Translations under genes and position numbers: made by a program
Part shown: one piece after another, positions 15,674 to 24,350 of the stretch
Layout of the letters: every line of letters starts with the position of its first letter
Numbering within the stretch: position 1 is the first letter of the stretch
Source of the DNA: Mycobacterium sp. AT1
GTDB taxonomy: Bacteria; Actinomycetota; Actinomycetes; Mycobacteriales; Mycobacteriaceae
Assembly: GCF_002043095.1 (NCBI RefSeq)
Contig: NZ_MVOC01000084.1
Location: forward strand, 1-40,255
Length of the DNA: 40,255 nucleotides
Direction of reading: 5' to 3'
The notes under the pieces: generated by a model
The model's input: only the letters and a program-made list of their open reading frames with translations
Told to the model about the DNA's origin: nothing
Databases searched by the model: none

Positions 15674-16661
15674 CCTCACCGATTATGGCGCCCCCGGAGG
15701 ACGCCCACCGATAGACCTGAGCCCGCTGCCGGCGGCCGACGGTGAGAACGACGACGACATCGTCGCCCTTCCTTTGCGACATACGTGGCGGTGGGTCGCG
15801 GCCGGTGCGTTGGCGCTTGGGTTCGTCTGGTTGGCATCGTCGTTGTGGAACAACAAGAACGTCGACCACGGCACGATCGCCAACTTCATGTTCAGCGATC
15901 AGATCGTGCACGGCGCCGTGTTGACGATCGTCCTGACCTTTCTGGCGATGGTGCTGTCGACCATCCTCGGCGTCGTCCTGGCCCTCATGCGGCTCTCGAG
16001 CAACCCGGTGATGAGTGGCCTGGCGTGGCTCTACATCTGGGTGTTCCGTGGAACCCCGCTGCTGGTGCAGATCGTGTTTTGGGGCTACTTGGGCCTGTTG
16101 TACAAACAGATCAGCCTCGGCGTGCCGTTCACCGACTTCACGGTGTTCGCCGCCGACACCAACACCCTCATCCCTGCGTTCGTTGCCGGCGTCATCGCGT
16201 TGACGACCAATCAAGCCGCATACACAGCCGAAATCGTCCGGGCGGGAATGCTTTCGGTGGACCCGGGCCAGAAGGAGGCCGCGTACTCCCTGGGCATGAC
16301 GCCGTTGTTCACATTGCTCAAGGTCGAGCTTCCCCAGGCGATGCGAGTGATCATCCCGCCGATGGGCAACGAAACCATTTCCATGCTCAAGGACACCGCG
16401 CTGCTCAGTTTGATCGCCGTACTCGAGCTCTACACCGTCGCCGAGCGCATCTCGGCACAGAACCTGCGTCAAGTCGAGTTGTTGGTGGTGGTCAGCTGCT
16501 GGTACCTGGCTTTGACGTCTGTGTTGTCGGTCCCGCAGTACTACCTCGAGCGGCACTTCGGCCGCGGGAGTCATGTGCTCCGACCGACGCCGATCGGTCG
16601 AGTCGTCGCACTCCTACGCCGAGAGCCCAAGCCGCGGGTTACGGACAAGGAGTCGCTATGA
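15660..16661 (+). CDS. Polar amino acid ABC transporter permease
   Basis: A 333-aa HisM/GlnP-type permease. A cytoplasmic N-terminal stretch of about 40 residues precedes the first membrane helix (WVAAGALALGFVWLASSLW); five more follow between about 85 and 300. The EAA loop reads GMLSVDPGQKEAAYSLGMTP near 198-217. GTG 15660 overlaps the end of the binding-protein gene, and the stop overlaps the ATPase start (16658-16661). A single permease gene suggests a homodimeric channel. Confidence 0.86.
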   Translation: MPRSDLTDYGAPGGRPPIDLSPLPAADGENDDDIVALPLRHTWRWVAAGALALGFVWLASSLWNNKNVDHGTIANFMFSDQIVHGAVLTIVLTFLAMVLSTILGVVLALMRLSSNPVMSGLAWLYIWVFRGTPLLVQIVFWGYLGLLYKQISLGVPFTDFTVFAADTNTLIPAFVAGVIALTTNQAAYTAEIVRAGMLSVDPGQKEAAYSLGMTPLFTLLKVELPQAMRVIIPPMGNETISMLKDTALLSLIAVLELYTVAERISAQNLRQVELLVVVSCWYLALTSVLSVPQYYLERHFGRGSHVLRPTPIGRVVALLRREPKPRVTDKESL

Positions 16662-17455
16662 CCACCATCGAAGACGGCAGCGTGCAGGCCTCTGCCGAAC
16701 CACTGCTCACCGCGCGGCGGGTGCGCAAGCGCTTCGGCAAGGTCGACGTGCTGAAGGGCATCACCCTCAGCGTGGCCAAGGGGGAGGTGATGTGCCTGCT
16801 CGGCCCCTCGGGATCGGGCAAGTCGACGTTCCTGCGCTGCATCAATCACCTCGAAAGCGTCGACGGTGGACGGATCACCTTCGACGGTGAGTTGATCGGC
16901 TATACCCAGCGAAAGGGGGCACTGCACGAGATGACCCCGCGCGAGGTCGCCCGGCAGCGGCGCGGAATCGGCATGGTGTTCCAGCGATTCAACCTGTTCC
17001 CTCACCTGACCGCGCTGGAGAATGTGATTGCAGCACCGATCGGCATCCGCAAGATCCCGAAGACCAAGGCGATCGCCGAAGCCCGGGAACTGCTCGACCA
17101 GGTAGGACTGGCTGACTTCTCTCACGCGCACCCCGCGCAACTGTCCGGAGGCCAGCAGCAGCGCGTCGCGATCGCCAGGGCCTTGGCCATGGAGCCAAAG
17201 CTCATGCTGTTCGACGAACCAACCTCGGCGCTGGACCCCGAACTGGTGGGGGACGTGCTCGACGTCATGCAGAAACTGGCCAAGAGCGGGATGACCATGG
17301 TGGTGGTGACCCACGAGATCGGGTTCGCCCGCGGTGTCGCCGACAGCATCGTATTCATGGACGAAGGTGTGGTGGTCGAGTCCGGCCCGCCGAGTGAAAT
17401 TCTCCGCAGTCCACGCCATCAGCGCACCAAGGCATTCCTCGACAGCGTCATGTGA
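16658..17455 (+). CDS. Polar amino acid ABC transporter ATP-binding protein
   Basis: A 265-aa GlnQ/HisP-type ATPase with Walker A GPSGSGKST (49-57), Q-loop VFQ (107-109), signature LSGGQ (162-166), Walker B LMLFDE (182-187), D-loop SALD and the switch His219. It powers the permease encoded immediately upstream. Its ATG overlaps the permease stop. It is the last gene of the lysA-like operon; no strong terminator is seen after it. Confidence 0.9.
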   Translation: MTTIEDGSVQASAEPLLTARRVRKRFGKVDVLKGITLSVAKGEVMCLLGPSGSGKSTFLRCINHLESVDGGRITFDGELIGYTQRKGALHEMTPREVARQRRGIGMVFQRFNLFPHLTALENVIAAPIGIRKIPKTKAIAEARELLDQVGLADFSHAHPAQLSGGQQQRVAIARALAMEPKLMLFDEPTSALDPELVGDVLDVMQKLAKSGMTMVVVTHEIGFARGVADSIVFMDEGVVVESGPPSEILRSPRHQRTKAFLDSVM

Positions 17456-17900
17456 AGTTTTGGACCGCAGTCTGGGAGGCAGGACTCATGACGCAGCTCG
17501 TGGACATTGAGATCGAATGATCCTGTGTGAGTGTCGAATTGACGCTGACGGTATCCGCTGCGGGAGTTGGTGCGCACATCGGTGATGCTCGGAGGTGAGT
17601 CGCTCGGCACGCGCGGGTCCTGCGCTTGAGCTCGGAACTCTCGAGCGTCGGCGACGCCCAGTCAACTCGGGGTAGTCCACAGTGCGTCCGGTGGCGTGAC
17701 CATACGCTGCGCACCACCCGCTACTGCAGCCGCCTCCATGGCCTGAAGACGGTTGTCATCCCTCATCTACGCGTTCTACGGCGTTGTCGCCGAAGAAGTA
17801 CGTAACCTGAGTGGACCTGTGATGCCACGGGCTTCGCTAAGCTTCGCGTCGTACCAGAACTACTTCCAGCGGTTCGTGGCCGATGTGGAGGAATGGCGCA
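17456..17900. other. Gap between the ABC operon and the GAF-EAL gene
   Basis: About 445 bp with no recognisable gene on either strand. It should contain the EAL gene promoter. GGAGG at 17887-17891 is that gene's ribosome binding site. Confidence 0.5.
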
Positions 17901-19178
17901 ATGGATCAGCTGGTACGCGCACTGACCACTTCGGTCGATCCAGCGGCTCTGATGGTTCGCGTCGCCGAGCAAGCGTGTGCGTTCATGGCCAATGCCGATG
18001 GCGCAGCCATCAACCTGCTCCGCGCCTCGGACAATGCCTTTGTGACGGTGTCTGCCAGCGGCGTACTGGCGCCCGCGATGGGCTTCGTGATCTCGAAGGA
18101 CCGCAGTTTGCAGGGCATTGCTGCGCGGGAGAAACGGCCGGTCCTCGTTCACGATTCGTTGAGGGACACCCGGTTGTCGCAGAGCGTCCGTGCGCTCAAC
18201 AAACAGTGGGGCACTCGATCATGGGCGGTGATTCCGTTGATAAACAACGATGAAGCCATGGGTTCTCTGACGCTGGCCGCGACAGTCCCGGGTGCGTTCA
18301 CTGCGACGGATATCGATCCGATGGTTGCGGTCAGCGACTTCGTTTCGGCATTGATCGTCAGCCAGTCGGAGCTCTCGACGCTGCTGACCCACGCGATCAG
18401 TGATGGCCAAGACCGTGCGGAGCGAGCCTTCACTGCTCGTTTCGTCGCATCGGTGATGGTGCCGGAGGCGGTCGAGGCCGAGGGACACCAGGTTCGGCTG
18501 GACGCGCTGCTCGCGCAACCGGACGTCCTTCGCGTGGCGTTCCAGCCCATCGTGCACCTAGCGAGTTGCGCGACGATCGCCTACGAAGGGTTGACGCGCT
18601 TTCCCGCGTCATCGGAGTTGACCCCGGCGCAATGGTTCATCGCGGCCCGCCGCCTGGGTCGAGGCCTCGACCTTGAATATGCTGCGCTGCGTGCGGTCTT
18701 GGCTGCCGCTCGCGGTATCCCGAGTGACTGTCCGGTCGCGGTCAATTTGAGTCCGGCCGCTGCACTGGAAGAGTCGATTCAGGACTTCCTGCTAGCCCAA
18801 GACCGAAGATTGATCATCGAAATCACCGAACACGAGCCGTTTCCCGATGACCTTGCCGAGGGCCTGTCAAGACTGCGCGAGCAGGGGATAGGCATCGCAG
18901 TCGATGATGCCGGTGCCGGTTATGCCAGCTTCACTCAATTGCTGCGACTTCGTCCTGAGTTCATCAAGATCGACGGTGAGCTCATTGCCGACATCGACAA
19001 TGACCCGGCCAAGCGGGCCATAGCCACCGCGCTCACTTCGCTTGGTGCCGAGATGAACGCGACGATGGTCGCTGAAGCGGTGGAGACGGCAAGCCAGCTC
19101 CAGACCTTGATTCAGCTCGGTATCGAGTACGGCCAGGGCTATCACCTCGGCATGCCCAAGAGCCTGGACAAGTCGTAG
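17901..19178 (+). CDS. GAF-EAL protein, probable c-di-GMP phosphodiesterase
   Basis: A 425-aa cytoplasmic signalling protein. Residues about 5-155 are a GAF sensor domain and 205-420 an EAL domain. The signature is EGL instead of EAL, but the metal and catalytic residues are all present: Glu229, Asn282 (NLSP), Glu307 (EITE), Asp335-Asp336 (DDAGAG), Lys356 (IKID) and Glu392 (AEAVE). It should therefore hydrolyse cyclic di-GMP under control of a GAF ligand or redox signal. There is no GGDEF domain. ATG 17901 has GGAGG 9 nt upstream and is preferred over the in-frame ATG 17883. It stands alone, with no partner gene. Confidence 0.87.
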   Translation: MDQLVRALTTSVDPAALMVRVAEQACAFMANADGAAINLLRASDNAFVTVSASGVLAPAMGFVISKDRSLQGIAAREKRPVLVHDSLRDTRLSQSVRALNKQWGTRSWAVIPLINNDEAMGSLTLAATVPGAFTATDIDPMVAVSDFVSALIVSQSELSTLLTHAISDGQDRAERAFTARFVASVMVPEAVEAEGHQVRLDALLAQPDVLRVAFQPIVHLASCATIAYEGLTRFPASSELTPAQWFIAARRLGRGLDLEYAALRAVLAAARGIPSDCPVAVNLSPAAALEESIQDFLLAQDRRLIIEITEHEPFPDDLAEGLSRLREQGIGIAVDDAGAGYASFTQLLRLRPEFIKIDGELIADIDNDPAKRAIATALTSLGAEMNATMVAEAVETASQLQTLIQLGIEYGQGYHLGMPKSLDKS

Positions 19179-19269
19179 CGTCGGAGATTGTTGTGACCGA
19201 AAGGCCTACCGACGCCATCCCTTTCGGATCCCAGCGCACCTCGATTTGAGCACGCCTGCGCCGCGCGGG

Positions 19270-19605
19270 CTATAGCCGCAGAGTCACCCCGAGCAGGGCG
19301 ACGACACCCAGTCCGGCGATGAAGCCCGGGATCGAGTAGGGCATCGTGCCGAAGTCGCTTCGCAACGCTCGCATCTGCTGGCGGTGCCGAATCCATGCCA
19401 GCGCCAACGCCGTCAGTCCCGTGACGATCATCAGCACCTCGAACACCTGTGGGCTGACGACCGGTGCGCGGAGCCGTTCCTCGATGTTGACGTACAGGAA
19501 GAGTTGGTAGATCGTGAACCCGAAGGCGATCAACGACGTGCACGTGCGGATCCACGCCATCGCGGCCAGATGGTGGCCAGTGAAATCATGAACACCCCCA
19601 GCCAT
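19270..19605 (-). CDS. DUF202 (YidH-like) membrane protein
   Basis: A 111-aa protein with the DUF202 signature LAAMAWIRTCTSLIAFGFTIY followed by two more membrane helices (FEVLMIVTGLTALALAWI and a C-terminal FIAGLGVVALLGVTL). Function is unknown in the family. ATG 19605 has AAGGAAGG 6 nt upstream, so I prefer it to the in-frame GTG 19626. It lies 107 bp downstream of the sulfatase gene on the same strand and may share its transcript. Confidence 0.75.
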   Translation of the reverse strand: MAGGVHDFTGHHLAAMAWIRTCTSLIAFGFTIYQLFLYVNIEERLRAPVVSPQVFEVLMIVTGLTALALAWIRHRQQMRALRSDFGTMPYSIPGFIAGLGVVALLGVTLRL

Positions 19606-19712
19606 CCGGGTCCTTCCTTGTGGCACCCAAATGGCCTGTGCGAAGGGATCTTCGGGGATCGCGCTGTGCAGCAGTGCGCCCCTCGCATGTCGTGGTTCCG
19701 ACGCCGGACGGC

Positions 19713-21206
19713 TCAGCTGCTGCCGTGCGCGCCCGCCTGGAGCTTGGCCATCACCTGCTCGAGGTTGAACGTCGCCGACTTCTGCCGCTGCGGGAACTCG
19801 ACGAGGCTGCCGAGCATGTCGGCCACATAGGCCTGCGCCGGGGTGAACAGCCAGATGCGGTCCATCATCCAGTCGAAGTAGGTGTTGGACGTGATGTCGG
19901 CCCGCTCGTAGGGGTCCGTGCGCAGGTTGAACAGCTTGGGTCCGCGGAGCACGACATACGGTTCGAGCCAGATCTGCAGGGTGCCCTGGACCCGCTGCTC
20001 CATGAACACGATCTTCCAGTTGTCGAAGCGCAGTGCGGTCAGGTCACCGTCGTCGGAGACGTAGAAGAAGTGCTTCCGCGGGCTCTCGTCGGTGACGCCG
20101 GTGATGTAGTCGAGTTGGTCGTGGCCGTCGAGATGCACCTTGTAGGTGGTGCCGTTCAGGTCGGTTCCCGCCCGCAGCTTCTCTGCGATGGACGGCTCCC
20201 CGGCTGCCGCGAGCAGCGTGACGAACCAGTCGTTGTGGCTGACGATCCCGTTGAGTACGGAGCCTGCGGCAATGTGCCCTGGCCAGCGCACCATCGCCGG
20301 AACGCGGTATGCCCCTTCCCAATTGGAGTTCTTCTCATTGCGGAACGGCGTCATGCCCGCGTCGGGCCAGCTGTTCATGTGGGGCCCGTTGTCGGTGGAG
20401 TACATGACGATGGTGTCGTCGGCGATGCCCAGTTCGTCCAGGGTGTTCAGCAGGTCGCCGACGACGTCGTCGTGATCGAGCATCGTGTCGTGGTATTCGG
20501 ACTGCCAGCGACCCGACCGGCCAATGCTCTCCGGCTTGGGGTGGGTGCGGAAGTGCATGTGCGTCGAGTTGAACCACACGAAGAACGGTGTCTCAGCCTC
20601 CGTTTGGCGGGTGATGAAATCGATTGCCGCATCGCGGAATTCCTCGTCGCAGGTCTCCATCCGCTTCTTGGTCAGCGGGCCGGTGTCCTCGATGCGCTGG
20701 GTTCCGTCACCGTTCGCCCACGTGTGCAGCACGCCCCGGGGCCCGAACTTCTTCCGGAACGCCGGATCCTTGGGATAGTCGACGTTCTCTGGTTCCTCCT
20801 CGGCGTTCAGGTGGTACAGGTTGCCGAAGAACTCGTCGAATCCGTGCATGGTCGGCAGGAATTCGTCGCGGTCGCCGAGATGGTTCTTGCCGAACTGACC
20901 GGTGGCGTAGCCCTGCGCCTTGAGTGCCGTCGCGATCGTGGGGTCCTCCGCCTGAAGGCCGAGTGGTGCGCCGGGCATGCCCACCTTCGTCAAGCCGGTC
21001 CGGTACGGATTTTGACCGGTGATGAAGGCTGCGCGACCGGCGGTGCAACTCTGTTCGCCGTAGTAGTCGGTGAACCGGGCACCCTCAGCGGCAATGCGGT
21101 CGATGTTGCTGGTGCGGTAGCCCATCACTCCATCGCTGTAGCAACTCAGGTTGCTCTGCCCGATGTCGTCGCCCCAGATGATCAGGATGTTCGGCTTGTC
21201 AGACAC
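19713..21206 (-). CDS. Arylsulfatase-type sulfatase
   Basis: A 497-aa sulfatase of the alkaline-phosphatase fold. The N-terminal NILIIWGDDIGQ supplies the metal Asp pair (13-14). The formylglycine motif is CTAGR at 54-58, a permitted variant of CxPxR with Ala for Pro. STDNGPH near 300 gives the other Asp/Asn ligands. It hydrolyses a sulfate ester. The activating formylglycine enzyme is not encoded here. GTG 21206 with GAAGGG upstream is preferred to GTG 21227. No signal peptide is visible, so it is likely cytoplasmic. Confidence 0.85.
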   Translation of the reverse strand: MSDKPNILIIWGDDIGQSNLSCYSDGVMGYRTSNIDRIAAEGARFTDYYGEQSCTAGRAAFITGQNPYRTGLTKVGMPGAPLGLQAEDPTIATALKAQGYATGQFGKNHLGDRDEFLPTMHGFDEFFGNLYHLNAEEEPENVDYPKDPAFRKKFGPRGVLHTWANGDGTQRIEDTGPLTKKRMETCDEEFRDAAIDFITRQTEAETPFFVWFNSTHMHFRTHPKPESIGRSGRWQSEYHDTMLDHDDVVGDLLNTLDELGIADDTIVMYSTDNGPHMNSWPDAGMTPFRNEKNSNWEGAYRVPAMVRWPGHIAAGSVLNGIVSHNDWFVTLLAAAGEPSIAEKLRAGTDLNGTTYKVHLDGHDQLDYITGVTDESPRKHFFYVSDDGDLTALRFDNWKIVFMEQRVQGTLQIWLEPYVVLRGPKLFNLRTDPYERADITSNTYFDWMMDRIWLFTPAQAYVADMLGSLVEFPQRQKSATFNLEQVMAKLQAGAHGSS

Positions 21207-21363
21207 TCGTCGCCCTTCGTCATCCACCCCAGGCCGGCGCGCCTCGGAAGATTTCAGTATGCGTGAGGCGGGGCAATCGAAGCTAGGGACTTTCGACCTC
21301 GGCGCCGCTCGCTGATACGACCTGGAAGCTCGCTGACGAGACGCTGAACGGCGTGTCCGCGGG

Positions 21364-21861
21364 GTGTCCGACGCACGGGTAATCTCCAGCCACGTGGGGA
21401 CGCGAAATGCGAAATGGCAGCACTACATATCCGTTCGCGGGCTGCTGATGACCGCGTTGGTCGTCGTCACGGCGGCCATCGTGGCGGTGACCATCTGGTA
21501 TCCGCGCAGCGCGCCGACCGGTGCGCCCGGCGAAAAGTACCCACCCGCCGCCACGTCCGCGCCGCCGGTGACGACTGCGCCTGCGGTCGTGGCGCCAGCT
21601 GCGCCGGTCGTCGTGCCAATGCCCGCCCCGCCGCCCATCACCGCAGTCGAGGTTCCAACCACTGCGGCGTCGCAGACCTATTCTCCGACGTATGTTCCGC
21701 CACCGGCGGTGAGCGATGCCCCCACGACAACCGCGCCGTCTGCCGCCGACACCCCGCCGCCGAGCGCGACACCGACCACTCGATCGCGCCCGAAGACGAA
21801 CGTCACACGTTCCGACAATCCGTATCACGTACCGACGTTCACCGGTGTGCCCAAGCCGTAG
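21364..21861 (+). CDS. Membrane-anchored Pro/Thr/Ala-rich protein
   Basis: A 165-aa protein with a short N-terminal cytoplasmic stretch, one membrane helix at about 27-47 (LLMTALVVVTAAIVAVTIWYP) and an outer tail dominated by Pro, Ala, Thr and Val. Such tails are common in mycobacterial envelope proteins, but no family is recognised. The GTG start at 21364 is the most likely, although an internal start just before the helix is possible. It is divergent from the sulfatase and 54 bp upstream of the small secreted protein. Confidence 0.6.
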   Translation: MSDARVISSHVGTRNAKWQHYISVRGLLMTALVVVTAAIVAVTIWYPRSAPTGAPGEKYPPAATSAPPVTTAPAVVAPAAPVVVPMPAPPPITAVEVPTTAASQTYSPTYVPPPAVSDAPTTTAPSAADTPPPSATPTTRSRPKTNVTRSDNPYHVPTFTGVPKP

Positions 21862-21915
21862 GACAGAGCCAGAGTCCGCGAGTTTGGCAGTCCGTGTTCC
21901 CGGCTAAATTCAGGC

Positions 21916-22140
21916 ATGCGAAACCTGCTGCGCCGATCGACCATCATCGCCGTTCCCATCGCCGCCGCGTCCTTGCTGAGCGCGGGCGTCGCTTGGGCGG
22001 ATCCGCTCAACTGTGTGAACGGGCAGTTCTGGGATCCCATCACCAACACCTGCCAGACGCCGCGTCCGGCGGACAACTGTGCGCCCGGGCAGTACTGGAA
22101 CGCGCTGTCCAACGTGTGCAGGCCGCTGGGTCAGCTCTGA
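21916..22140 (+). CDS. Small secreted Cys-repeat protein
   Basis: A 74-aa protein with an N-terminal signal peptide (RRSTIIAVPIAAASLLSAGVAWA, cleavage near residue 28) and a 46-residue mature part. The mature part has two copies of a short motif, CVNGQFWDPITNTC and CAPGQYWNALSNVC, each Cys-(x)2-Gly-Gln-(F/Y)-Trp-...-Cys. The four Cys probably form two disulfides. Similar C-x2-GQ-W motifs occur in small mycobacterial and chitin-binding-like secreted proteins. The ligand is unknown. Confidence 0.7.
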   Translation: MRNLLRRSTIIAVPIAAASLLSAGVAWADPLNCVNGQFWDPITNTCQTPRPADNCAPGQYWNALSNVCRPLGQL

Positions 22141-22203
22141 TTCCCCCGGAACTCGGGCGCCGCAGCGATCGGCGGGTCCGACGACGTCGTACGGGTACCT
22201 CCG

Positions 22204-22267
22204 CCCGTTCGTGAATCGCCCGACGTACGGCCCGTGTGTCGCGTCGGGAGGTTCACACGCGAGGCCG
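22204..22267 (+). repeat. 64-bp direct repeat, copy A
   Basis: It matches 24259-24322 at 54 of 64 positions with no gaps, and includes an identical CCCGTTCGTGAATC start and an identical 16-bp CCCGTGTGTCGCGTCG core. It lies between the secreted-protein gene and the end of the pyruvyl-transferase gene. The ends GTGAATC and GGTTCAC can pair, with one G-U, and GACG can pair with CGTC inside, so an RNA hairpin is possible. Confidence 0.75.
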
Positions 22268-22293
22268 CCAGGCTTAGCCGGCTGACGGGAGGA

Positions 22294-23277
22294 CTACGTA
22301 GCGGATCGGCGGCTCGTCAGATCGGCCAGGGCGGCCTCGGCATCCCGCCACGACGGGACGAACGTCGCCGTCGGCGAATCATGCGTCCACGCTTCCCAGA
22401 GCGCACGTACCTTGCCGTACCGATCGTTGACGACGATGTGCTCGATCCCGCACAGCGTCGCGATGACGTGGCCGTGCAATCGGTCGGTGACGAGAATGCG
22501 CCCCCGTGAGAGCATCTGAATTGCCCATTCCAGATTTTGCTGCGCAAACCGATTCGCCATCGTCGGACCAAGAGTGCGCGCCGGTAACTTGTCGGCCACG
22601 GAGACCGCAGACCGCATGAAGTTGCGACGACTGAAGACCGTCGTCGTATTCCAGTCGACGGTTGGGCGTCCCGATTCCCGCTCGGCCGCGGCCTCGTCGT
22701 CCTGGCGCGCTTGTAGCACAACGTCTTCGGATGGCGCCGCCCGCTCGAGTCTTCCCAGCGCGAACGCCGCATCCGGGACGAGCTCGATTCGGCAGTCGAA
22801 TTCGCTCTGTGCGACCGCAAGCGACCGATGGTCGCGCACGAGAAGGGTGAAGTCGGGGTGGCTCCCGATTGCCCGCTTCAGCCGTTCCACGATGCTCGAA
22901 TTCGCTAGTTCCAGCGATTGGGGCATCTGAACGATCGGTCGGTTCGGGAAATCGTTCAGTATTTGAATGCGTAATTCGTCGTGGTGTGGATAGAGGCCGC
23001 CAAAATTGCCGCCGCCATTAATTACGACGGGGCCCGCCGCATTCAACTTGTCACGCCGGTACGTCGACGACGACGAAGTCGAACGCACCGCTATGTCGAA
23101 CGCCTCGGCGACCTTGAGACATCCAAGCCAGATCGCATGATCACCGCAGTTGAAGTGATGTGGGAAGTCGGCCAGATCCCACTCGGACGCATCGGCGAAG
23201 ATCGGCCTGAGGTCATTGAGCAGGATGCTGCGAGTTCGCTCGACAAGATCAATCAAGATCAACCTTTTCAATTGCAC
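22294..23277 (-). CDS. Polysaccharide pyruvyl transferase family protein
   Basis: A 327-aa PF04230 protein. GDHAIWLGCLKVAEAF (about 45-60) is the N-terminal Rossmann motif, VINGGGNFGGLYPHHDELR (about 85-103) the conserved Gly-rich loop, and MLSRGRILVTDRLHGHVIATLCGI (about 259-282) the C-terminal nucleotide-sugar motif. Family members add pyruvate ketals or related groups to cell-surface glycans. GTG 23277 has no strong ribosome site. The 5' half is less GC-rich than its neighbours, which hints at transfer. It is divergent from a GT2 gene; the pair is flanked by 64-bp repeats and probably decorates the same glycan. Confidence 0.8.
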   Translation of the reverse strand: MQLKRLILIDLVERTRSILLNDLRPIFADASEWDLADFPHHFNCGDHAIWLGCLKVAEAFDIAVRSTSSSSTYRRDKLNAAGPVVINGGGNFGGLYPHHDELRIQILNDFPNRPIVQMPQSLELANSSIVERLKRAIGSHPDFTLLVRDHRSLAVAQSEFDCRIELVPDAAFALGRLERAAPSEDVVLQARQDDEAAAERESGRPTVDWNTTTVFSRRNFMRSAVSVADKLPARTLGPTMANRFAQQNLEWAIQMLSRGRILVTDRLHGHVIATLCGIEHIVVNDRYGKVRALWEAWTHDSPTATFVPSWRDAEAALADLTSRRSAT

Positions 23278-23332
23278 GGGATAATGCCCGTAGGTCAGCG
23301 GACAGCGTGTTCACATTGTATTCTCACTTTCC

Positions 23333-24241
23333 ATGGAGGGTGGGGTTGACATCAGTGTTGTCATACCGGTCCGCAACGGGGGAGATTGCATAGGCAACCA
23401 ACTGAATGCGCTATTGGCGCAGAAATCATTCGCAAAGTTTGAAATAGTGGTCGCCGACAACGGCTCAACCGACGACACCGCTCAGGTCGTGCAAGGGTTC
23501 GCACAACGCGATGTGAGGGTGCGTCTGGTAGACGCCTCTCGCGGCGTCGGCGTCAACGTCCCTCGCAACGTGGGCGTCCGGGCCGCAAGCAGTGATCGCA
23601 TCCTGCTGACCGACGCCGACGACGTAGTCCATGCCGGCTGGATCCAGGCGTACTGGAAGGCCTTCCGCAACGGCGCTCACACCGCTGGCGGCTCACTGCA
23701 CCGCGTCCTCGCCGACGGCACGGTGCTGGCCAAGGAGTCCAAGCTCTACACGTCGAAGATGTCCGAGAGCGCCTACGCGAACGGCACCAACTGCGGGTTC
23801 ACCCGCGAGGCGTACGACGCCGTTGGCGGCTTCGACGAGAACCTGGCCAGCGGTGGCGACGAGATCGACTTCTTCGCTCGCACCTCGCGAATCGGCTACC
23901 GGATGACCCTGGTCCCCGACGCCGTCGTCGACAAGCTTCAGCACACCGACCTGTCGAAGGTCTTCCACCAACACTTCAACTTCGGCCGTGGCGAGGTCAA
24001 CGTGGCCAAGAAGTTCCGGCCGCGGATGGTCTGCTCGCCGGTCGCCGCGGTCGCGGGCGTGCAAGCCGCCCTCTGGTTCCTGCTGTGGGCAACTGTGGGA
24101 CGAGTGCCTCGCGTGCGGCGCAAGGCGGTCATGATGTTGGGGCTGTCCCTGGGAATCTTGGTCGAGGAGACCCGCGCCCTTTCTGAGGAGACGGAGCACG
24201 ACGTGTCGCGTCCGCTTGCACCCGTTCGCTCGATCGCGTAG
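23333..24241 (+). CDS. Glycosyltransferase family 2
   Basis: A 302-aa GT-A transferase. ISVVIPVRNGGD (7-18), VVADNGSTDDT (about 39-49) and the metal motif TDADD (about 84-88) mark the family. A C-terminal hydrophobic segment (VAAVAGVQAALWFLLWATVG, about 232-251) suggests membrane attachment. It transfers a sugar from a nucleotide donor to a cell-envelope glycan or lipid. ATG 23333 is used; no clear ribosome site precedes it, and the 55-bp divergent region with the pyruvyl transferase is AT-rich and probably carries both promoters. Confidence 0.83.
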   Translation: MEGGVDISVVIPVRNGGDCIGNQLNALLAQKSFAKFEIVVADNGSTDDTAQVVQGFAQRDVRVRLVDASRGVGVNVPRNVGVRAASSDRILLTDADDVVHAGWIQAYWKAFRNGAHTAGGSLHRVLADGTVLAKESKLYTSKMSESAYANGTNCGFTREAYDAVGGFDENLASGGDEIDFFARTSRIGYRMTLVPDAVVDKLQHTDLSKVFHQHFNFGRGEVNVAKKFRPRMVCSPVAAVAGVQAALWFLLWATVGRVPRVRRKAVMMLGLSLGILVEETRALSEETEHDVSRPLAPVRSIA

Positions 24242-24258
24242 TCGCCGGGTGCCTGCGT

Positions 24259-24322
24259 CCCGTTCGTGAATCTCGTGACGCATGACCCGTGTGTCGCGTC
24301 GCGCGGTTCACCCGCGAGACCG
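24259..24322 (+). repeat. 64-bp direct repeat, copy B
   Basis: Second copy of the element at 22204-22267, same orientation, 84 % identical and gap-free. It lies between the GT2 stop and the TetR start, so the two copies bracket the pyruvyl-transferase/GT2 pair. In this copy the internal stem is GACGC/GCGTC; in copy A the same position is a G-U pair. Confidence 0.75.
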
Positions 24323-24350
24323 ACCTTGCCCTGGTCCGTACGATGGGCCC

